Part shown: positions 59,374 to 64,000 of the stretch, piece by piece
Layout of the letters: every line of letters begins with the position of its first letter
Position numbering within the stretch: the first letter of the stretch is position 1
Source: Marispirochaeta sp.
Lineage (GTDB): Bacteria; Spirochaetota; Spirochaetia; JC444; Marispirochaetaceae
Reading direction: 5' to 3'
DNA: 64,000 nt
Assembly: GCF_963668165.1 (NCBI RefSeq)
Contig: NZ_OY764210.1
Location: 1 to 64,000 of the forward strand
Translations under genes and position numbers: made by a program
Notes under the pieces: generated by a model
Database searches by the model: none
What the model saw: only the letters and a program-made list of their open reading frames with translations
Told to the model about the DNA's origin: nothing

Positions 59374-59562
59374 AACTAATTACAACTCCTTTTTCCAGAT
59401 AATCTTTTGAAATCATAGACAAACATATACCACGGGTCAAGGTAAAAGTCAGCCAGATGAAGAATCAGGGGGAAAAAGTACTTACGAACAAAAATGGTGA
59501 AGCAGGAGACCGGACTCTGTTGTTTATATTAGAGAAAGCATAGTATATTCAAGGAGATGGAC

Positions 59563-60165
59563 ATGGAACATTTGGCGGAAATTCTTGAGCAGGAGCTCGA
59601 GGAAGCCTTTGAAGTAAAAAACAAAGGTTCCCTGCACCGCTATGTAACCCTGCTGGCGGAAAATCTTGCCCGGAGAGAACAGAACGACAAGGAGCACAGT
59701 GAGTTCCGGGAGGTTTTTCTGCGTATTGATACGCGGATTGAAGAAGGCTTCAGGCGCATGGATGAACGGTTCGCCGCTGTGGACAAGCGTTTTGAAGACA
59801 TGCAGCGGACCATGGATCAGCGTTTTGAGGCCATGCAAAATAACATGAACCTGCGCTTTGAGTCTCTTCAGCAATCCATGGCCGATCGGTTCATCGCGGT
59901 AGACAAACGTTTCGAAGACATGCAGAAAAACATGGACCTGCGCTTTGAGTCTCTTCAGCAATCCATGGCCGATCGGTTCATCGCGGTAGACAAACGTTTC
60001 GAAGACATGCAGAAAAACATGGACCTGCGCTTTGATGCCGTGCAAAAAAACATGAACCAGCGCTTTATCGATGTAAACCGGAAGTTCGACATGATGTTCA
60101 GGTTTATGTCCATCGGCTTTGTGTCCCTTGCGGTCCTGATGTCGATATACCAGTTTCTATCCTGA
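59563..60165 (+). CDS. Tail-anchored coiled-coil protein with 29-residue repeats
   Basis: A 200-residue protein. Residues about 40-170 are a long heptad coiled coil built from near-identical 29-residue units (MDLRFESLQQSMADRFIAVD then KRFEDMQKN), with a C-terminal membrane helix (FMSIGFVSLAVLMSIYQFL). ATG 59563 is chosen over 59557 because AAGGAG ends at 59556. The units are an 87-bp DNA duplication. It resembles bacterial DUF1640-type and MCU-regulator-like coiled-coil proteins, but no function can be given. Confidence 0.8.
   Translation: MEHLAEILEQELEEAFEVKNKGSLHRYVTLLAENLARREQNDKEHSEFREVFLRIDTRIEEGFRRMDERFAAVDKRFEDMQRTMDQRFEAMQNNMNLRFESLQQSMADRFIAVDKRFEDMQKNMDLRFESLQQSMADRFIAVDKRFEDMQKNMDLRFDAVQKNMNQRFIDVNRKFDMMFRFMSIGFVSLAVLMSIYQFLS
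59845..60039 (+). repeat. 87-bp tandem duplication inside the coiled-coil gene
   Basis: Units at 59845-59931 and 59932-60018 differ at one base only (AAC to GAC in the second codon), and a third begins at 60019 before diverging after about 20 bases. 87 is a multiple of three, so the frame and coiled-coil register are kept. Confidence 0.95.
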
Positions 60166-60184
60166 TTTCTTAAAAGAACGTGCA

Positions 60185-60201
60185 ATTCAACAGGGTTGCA
60201 T
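60185..60201. promoter_or_regulatory. Candidate operator upstream of the XRE-cupin gene
   Basis: ATTCAACAGGGTTGCAT has the form ATTCAAC-N3-GTTGCAT, one base from the perfect inverted repeat found in the promoter of the aldo/keto reductase gene 740 bp downstream. Confidence 0.6.
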
Positions 60202-60256
60202 AAGCGGTCATTATTTCCTATCATCCATTCCGGCACACACGCAGAAGGAAAACGGA

Positions 60257-60820
60257 TTGAAGGACAAACAGACAATTCCGGATTCGCAGAATATCGGCAG
60301 ACACATTCGAAAGCTCAGAAAGCTTCAGCACCGCACGTTGCAGGATGTGGCCGACAATTGCGGCTTTACCAAGAGCCTGCTTTCCAAGATCGAAGGCGGC
60401 AAGATAGTCCCCCCGGTGGCAACACTGATCAAGATTGCATCCGCCCTGCATACCAATATCTCGGGACTTATTGCCGAGGGAAACAGCCGGGATTGCGTTT
60501 TTGTTCCCGCCGCAAAGAACGGGAGGTCTCCGGTCCCCACGGAAAGCGGCTACTCCATCCTTCCACTGGCAGTCGAGATGCCCGGCAAGAAGATGCAGCC
60601 GGTTCTGATAACCGTACGCCCTGAGGATCTGAACGACAAGGTCCACAGCCATGAGGGAGAGGAGCTGATCTTTGTGCTGGAAGGGGTACTGGAGTTTCAG
60701 GTGGATTCGGAAATCTACACCCTGAACCCCGGAGACAGCATCTTTTTTAACTCCATAATTGAACACCATATTACCGGCGTGCATTCTGATTACGTAAAAT
60801 TCCTTGATATATTCAATTAG
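60257..60820 (+). CDS. XRE-family regulator with C-terminal cupin domain
   Basis: A 187-residue regulator. The XRE helix-turn-helix (about 14-68) contains LQDVADNCGFTKSLLSKIEG; the cupin (about 115-185) contains HSHEGEELIFVLEGVLEFQV and LNPGDSIFFNS followed by IEHHITG, with metal-type His residues. TTG 60257 is the only early start, after AGAAGGAAAACGGA. Such regulators sense a small metabolite and often control neighbouring catabolic or redox genes; here the aldo/keto reductase and itself are likely targets. Confidence 0.88.
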   Translation: MKDKQTIPDSQNIGRHIRKLRKLQHRTLQDVADNCGFTKSLLSKIEGGKIVPPVATLIKIASALHTNISGLIAEGNSRDCVFVPAAKNGRSPVPTESGYSILPLAVEMPGKKMQPVLITVRPEDLNDKVHSHEGEELIFVLEGVLEFQVDSEIYTLNPGDSIFFNSIIEHHITGVHSDYVKFLDIFN

Positions 60821-60917
60821 AGCCTGTTATCTTTAGCATCGGATACAAAATCAGGTTCTGCTCTGCGTTTTGCTGCAATAAAAAGCTTTATCTTCAACAA
60901 TTTTCAAGAAAACACGA

Positions 60918-60945
60918 TTGACAATTCAACTATGTTGAATATACT
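60918..60945 (+). promoter_or_regulatory. Promoter with embedded operator for the aldo/keto reductase
   Basis: TTGACA (60918-60923), 16-bp spacer, TATACT (60940-60945). The spacer is almost entirely the perfect inverted repeat ATTCAAC-TAT-GTTGAAT (60924-60940), so a dimer bound there would cover both hexamers. Confidence 0.8.
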
Positions 60946-61042
60946 TGCATATGCAGGATGTTCCTGATATTTCAGCCGTTATCCGGAATCATACATGATA
61001 CGGCTTGCACACAATAGAATAATTTTTACAGGAGTTTTTTTT

Positions 61043-62029
61043 ATGAAAATGATGAAGATCGGAAAATCCGGAATCGAAGCTTCCGCCCTGGGCCTGGGTG
61101 CGTGGGCAATCGGCGGGGACAGCAACTGGGGTCCCAGCGACGATACCGAATCGATCAAGACAATACACCGGGCCCGTGAGCTGGGGATTACCCTGGTAGA
61201 CACCGCCCCGGCCTACGGCCTGGGACACAGCGAAAAGGTTGTGGGCAAGGCCCTTAAAGGGCGCCGGGACCAGTACGTACTGGCAAGCAAGTGCGGAATC
61301 CGCTGGGACATCGACGAGGGCGGCCTTTTGATGGAGCGGGACGGTGTAAAGATCGTACGTAACGCGAGCCCCGCCCGGCTGGCAGAAGAGATTGAATTGA
61401 GCCTGAAGCGGCTGGATACGGACTACCTGGACATCTACATTGTCCACTGGCAGGCCACCGAGGACTACCCCTTCCCCATAAGCGATACCATGGGCTATTT
61501 GATGGAACTCAAGGCCCAGGGCAAGATCCGGGCAATCGGCGCCTCCAACCTGAACCGGGACCAGTTTATGCAGTACGTGAACAACGGGCAGCTGGACCTG
61601 ATTCAGGAAAAATACAGTATGCTGGACCGGGGGGTGGAAGAGAAGTTCTTTGGTCTGTGCAAAGAGCACGACGTAACCTTCCAGGCCTATTCTCCCCTGG
61701 AACGGGGCGTGCTGACCGGAAAATACGGCCCGGAAAGTACGGTGAACATGGGTCTGGCCAAGAGCAAGATCAAGTGGTACCATAAAGAAAACCTGGCCAG
61801 GATCGTGGAGCTTAAAGAGAAATGGCAGCCCCTCCTGGAGAAGTACGGCTGCTCCATGACCGAGCTGGTCCTGGCCTGGACCATGTCCCAGGGGACCGGG
61901 GACAATGTAAACGTACTGGGCGGCGCCCGGACGATTCCCCAGATTGAACAGAATGCAGGCGGCGGAAATATCAGCATCGATTCCGCGGACCTGGCGGTAA
62001 TGCGCAAGGACGTGGAAGCGATCTCATAG
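61043..62029 (+). CDS. Aldo/keto reductase
   Basis: A 328-residue (beta/alpha)8 oxidoreductase. The catalytic tetrad is visible: Asp and Tyr in DTAPAYGLGHSE, Lys in LASKCG and His in IYIVHWQ. IGASNLNRDQF and LGGARTIPQIEQNA are the usual late motifs for NADPH binding. ATG 61043 follows CAGGAG by eight bases; the in-frame 60995 start lies between the promoter and this site without a ribosome box. Substrate unknown; carbonyl or ketose reduction likely. Confidence 0.9.
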   Translation: MKMMKIGKSGIEASALGLGAWAIGGDSNWGPSDDTESIKTIHRARELGITLVDTAPAYGLGHSEKVVGKALKGRRDQYVLASKCGIRWDIDEGGLLMERDGVKIVRNASPARLAEEIELSLKRLDTDYLDIYIVHWQATEDYPFPISDTMGYLMELKAQGKIRAIGASNLNRDQFMQYVNNGQLDLIQEKYSMLDRGVEEKFFGLCKEHDVTFQAYSPLERGVLTGKYGPESTVNMGLAKSKIKWYHKENLARIVELKEKWQPLLEKYGCSMTELVLAWTMSQGTGDNVNVLGGARTIPQIEQNAGGGNISIDSADLAVMRKDVEAIS

Positions 62030-62071
62030 ATCTTTCTTTTTCCGGAACAAGAAACAGCAGCTTTTTTTGTG

Positions 62072-62129
62072 AACAGGCTGGGGGTCAGGCGGTACGCAGC
62101 AGCGTACCCGGCTCCCGGCCTGTTTTTTA
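62072..62129 (+). terminator. Intrinsic terminator after the aldo/keto reductase
   Basis: A long stem from AACAGGCTGGGGG to its complement CTCCCGGCCTGTT, tipped by GGTACGC / GCGTACC, is followed by six T. Stem has a few mismatches but strong GC content. Confidence 0.85.
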
Positions 62130-62208
62130 TAAAGACTTGAAATAGGCGTATTTGGGGGGTACTCTACTTAAAGAACACAGTAAAATAGAAAAACAGCAAG
62201 GAGTCTGT

Positions 62209-62664
62209 ATGAAGCGGTATATGCCCCTGGCAGCCTTAAGCATGGTGCTGCTGATAAGCGGCTGCTCCACCCTCGGTTTTCTGGCACCGGCCAAACCCGA
62301 CGGTGCGGAGATCGCGGGTCTGATAAACGCGGGAGACTGGGAAAGCTTGAGCGCCAAAAGCGGGTCCCCTTTTCTGCTGGACCGGGAGATGATAATGCGC
62401 CAGGCTGATATGCAGGAGTTCTGGAAAATCCTGGCGGAGGGAGGATTCCGTCTGGGAGAAGCCGAGGTGAGCATACTCGATGAAGAGGCGACGGCGGCGC
62501 GCTACGGACAGGGCCTTGAGATTGAACAGTTCTTTGCCAAATACGTACCCTCCGGGGCATCGACTTTTTTAATTCAGAGCGAAGCGGGACGCTTTTACCT
62601 GACCGTAGGCAGGGACAGTAAACGTACCAACCGGATTTACGCCTTTGCCGGGCCGACAGGATAG
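62209..62664 (+). CDS. Small lipoprotein of unknown function
   Basis: A 151-residue protein with lipobox LLISGC (Cys19), ATG preceded by AAGGAGTCTGT. The mature domain reads as an alpha/beta fold: AEIAGLINAGDWESLSAKSG, EMIMRQADMQEFWKILAEGG and GRFYLTVGRDS. No family recognised. It lies 9 bp before the FecR-domain gene, so the two are probably co-transcribed and work in the envelope together. Confidence 0.78.
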   Translation: MKRYMPLAALSMVLLISGCSTLGFLAPAKPDGAEIAGLINAGDWESLSAKSGSPFLLDREMIMRQADMQEFWKILAEGGFRLGEAEVSILDEEATAARYGQGLEIEQFFAKYVPSGASTFLIQSEAGRFYLTVGRDSKRTNRIYAFAGPTG

Positions 62665-62673
62665 GAGGACGGT

Positions 62674-63726
62674 ATGACACGACTGCATCTGCTTACGAAA
62701 CGAAGCACGGGGACGGTTCTTCTGACGCTGATACTGCTGGCAGCAGCTGCCCTGCCCGCCGCGGCCCAGGTGGCAAGCATTGATTACCTGCAGGGCTGGG
62801 TTGACCTGCGCTACCCCTCCGGAGATGTGGTGGAGGCCATGATCGGGGATGAGCTTAAGAAGGACGACACGGTTATAACCGGGGACGACGGCACTGCCAC
62901 CCTGGTGCGCCCGGGGGCGGCGGAGATAATTATCAGCCCCAACTCGGTGTTCTCCATCCGGGAGATTGACTCCGGCGGCCAGAAGGAGACGGTTATGCAC
63001 ACCGCCCTGGGCTCTGTGAAGTTCAAGTTTATGCGCCTTTTCGGCGTGGAGCCCAGGATATCCACCCCCAGCACCGTGGCGGGAGTACGGGGAACGGAGT
63101 TTAGCGTCTACGCCGGGGATGAAGGATCGGCCCTGTTTACCGTGGACTCCGGCGAGGTAATGGTTACCAGCCAGGGGATACCGGTTGTGCTGTTTGAGGG
63201 CGAAGGGGTGGAGGTAAAAGCCGGCCGCCCGCCGGGGGAGAAGTTTGAGAAGAAGGGACGGCCTATTGACTACTCAAGCTGGGCCCAGGAGAAGCAGGCC
63301 GAGTTTTCCGCCGACCCGATTGCAGGGCTCCGGGGAATTGAACGGCAGATGGACGGGTATATTCGGGAGGTGGAGAATCTTGAATATGCGTTTGCCGAGA
63401 ATAGGAAGCTGCTAATTCAAGAACGAGAAAAACTTGCAGAGATCAATAAGAACCAAGGCCAGGAAGCATCGAATAAATATTACTCTGACGTAATCTCATC
63501 TATCGAACAGCAGGAAAGTACATTATTTTTAAACATAAGGTATTGGAGTCTCTCTGCTTTTTCTCTTAAGCGTTACGTTAACGGAAAACAGTACATGTTA
63601 ACTAAAGCAAAAATGCTTGCTGATGATAACTTGTCGTATATTGATGACTACATGGTTTTACATCAGAGAATACTGGAAAAATTTAGCGCCCACATTTTAC
63701 CAAATCTGAGCATGGAGGATATTTAA
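62674..63726 (+). CDS. Secreted FecR-domain protein
   Basis: A 350-residue exported protein. The signal peptide is near residues 1-31 (ending ALPAAA). A FecR domain follows (about 40-175): VDLRYPSGDVVEAMIGDELK, TATLVRPGAAEIIISPNSVF and ISTPSTVAGVRGTEFSVYAG. Residues about 220-350 are helical and unlike known families. GC content and codon use fall sharply from about 63380 on, inside the gene. FecR-domain proteins outside TonB systems are common in spirochaetes and may act in envelope sensing or assembly. Confidence 0.85.
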   Translation: MTRLHLLTKRSTGTVLLTLILLAAAALPAAAQVASIDYLQGWVDLRYPSGDVVEAMIGDELKKDDTVITGDDGTATLVRPGAAEIIISPNSVFSIREIDSGGQKETVMHTALGSVKFKFMRLFGVEPRISTPSTVAGVRGTEFSVYAGDEGSALFTVDSGEVMVTSQGIPVVLFEGEGVEVKAGRPPGEKFEKKGRPIDYSSWAQEKQAEFSADPIAGLRGIERQMDGYIREVENLEYAFAENRKLLIQEREKLAEINKNQGQEASNKYYSDVISSIEQQESTLFLNIRYWSLSAFSLKRYVNGKQYMLTKAKMLADDNLSYIDDYMVLHQRILEKFSAHILPNLSMEDI

Positions 63727-64000
63727 ATGCAGAAACGAGATCTGATCTTTCGAGTTCTTTATTTCCTTTTAATCTTTTCTATAATAGTAATTCTTAACAG
63801 CTGCGATGACGCGAATAAGGTATCTGTTGATGAACGAATTAATATGTTTTTCTCTGACCTAAACGCCGGAAAAACTTCTACCCTTAGAGGCGATCACATA
63901 TCACCTAAATCAAGTGATTACAGCACAATCAATTCAGCTTTTTGGACAGCCAGTGTGTGGGTCAATATCCCATTTTCTGTAAACACATCAAGTATCCCTG
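63727..64000 (+). CDS. Lipoprotein, truncated by the window end
   Basis: Starts directly after the FecR gene stop (TAA then ATG). The first 26 residues form a signal with a lipobox-like VILNSC, then DDANKVSVDERINMFFSDLN and so on to residue 91, where the window ends. AT-rich like the 3' part of the preceding gene. No family recognised from the available part. Confidence 0.7.
   Translation, partial: MQKRDLIFRVLYFLLIFSIIVILNSCDDANKVSVDERINMFFSDLNAGKTSTLRGDHISPKSSDYSTINSAFWTASVWVNIPFSVNTSSIP

Noticed and set aside
59845..60039. Possible CRISPR-like repeat
   Set aside because: Units are contiguous, 87 bp, coding in frame, with no spacers.
60989..61783. A 264-codon minus-strand open frame opposite the aldo/keto reductase
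   Set aside because: Shadow frame; the plus strand has promoter, ribosome site and catalytic residues.

Overview
The window reads as a chromosomal stretch of a free-living, heterotrophic, probably anaerobic or microaerophilic spirochaete (Spirochaetota). This is inferred from the many Sec/lipoprotein signal peptides, the coupled soluble chemoreceptor and di-iron oxygen-binding protein pair (18.0-19.6 kb, known from Treponema), the LpoB/COG3014/LPP20 lipoprotein set and the large number of sugar ABC importers. No database search was possible; the 16S gene at 42072-43602 would settle the placement.

Layout. (1) 0-6.1 kb, + strand: a membrane protein, a winged-helix regulator, a LolA-like carrier protein, an outer-membrane barrel, an ABC ATPase and two FtsX-type permeases, i.e. 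an envelope lipoprotein or lipid export operon. Everything between the regulator and the ATPase carries frameshifts; the permeases are intact. (2) 6.2-12.3 kb: a PfkB sugar kinase facing a complete livJHMGF-type importer. (3) 12.3-17.4 kb, - strand: decayed sequence, then a YtfQ/R/T-YjfF-type sugar importer with four perfect short palindromes in its upstream region. (4) 17.9-19.6 kb: oxygen-sensing chemotaxis pair. (5) 19.6-25.6 kb, - strand: RpiR regulator, 2-hydroxyacid dehydrogenase, GntP permease (frameshifted), FGGY kinase and class II aldolase (frameshifted), a catabolic operon probably for an acid sugar. (6) 25.6-34.5 kb, - strand: ChvE-GguA-GguB-type sugar importer preceded by a sigma-54 response regulator, a histidine kinase and an orphan sugar-binding protein. 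A consensus sigma-54 promoter and a perfect 20-bp palindrome sit just upstream of chvE, giving a self-contained regulatory circuit. (7) 34.6-38.1 kb: sirtuin, extragenic inverted repeats, and an intact IS66 element with 23-bp ends and an 8-bp target duplication. (8) 38.2-44.0 kb, - strand: rRNA operon 16S, tRNA-Ala(TGC), 23S, 5S with a strong promoter. (9) 44.1-50.2 kb: small unknowns, a K+-dependent-type membrane pyrophosphatase, and a PHP/DRTGG/CBS-ATPase/DRTGG signalling cluster usually seen beside [FeFe]-hydrogenases, here without one. (10) 50.4-56.3 kb: Rbs-type importer with a polyol dehydrogenase and a divergent LacI regulator. (11) 56.3-59.4 kb: LpoB, COG3014 and LPP20 lipoproteins. 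(12) 59.5-64 kb: a coiled-coil protein with an 87-bp tandem duplication, an XRE-cupin regulator and aldo/keto reductase that appear to share an operator, a lipoprotein, a FecR-domain protein whose base composition changes sharply inside the gene, and a truncated lipoprotein.

Together the genes describe a cell that scavenges many sugars and amino acids, senses sugar and oxygen, and runs a pyrophosphate-driven ion pump. The strongest unusual signals are the sigma-54/palindrome sugar-sensing module, the shared XRE operator, the oxygen-taxis pair and the cluster of +1 frameshifts, several at G/C homopolymers, which could be real decay or assembly error.
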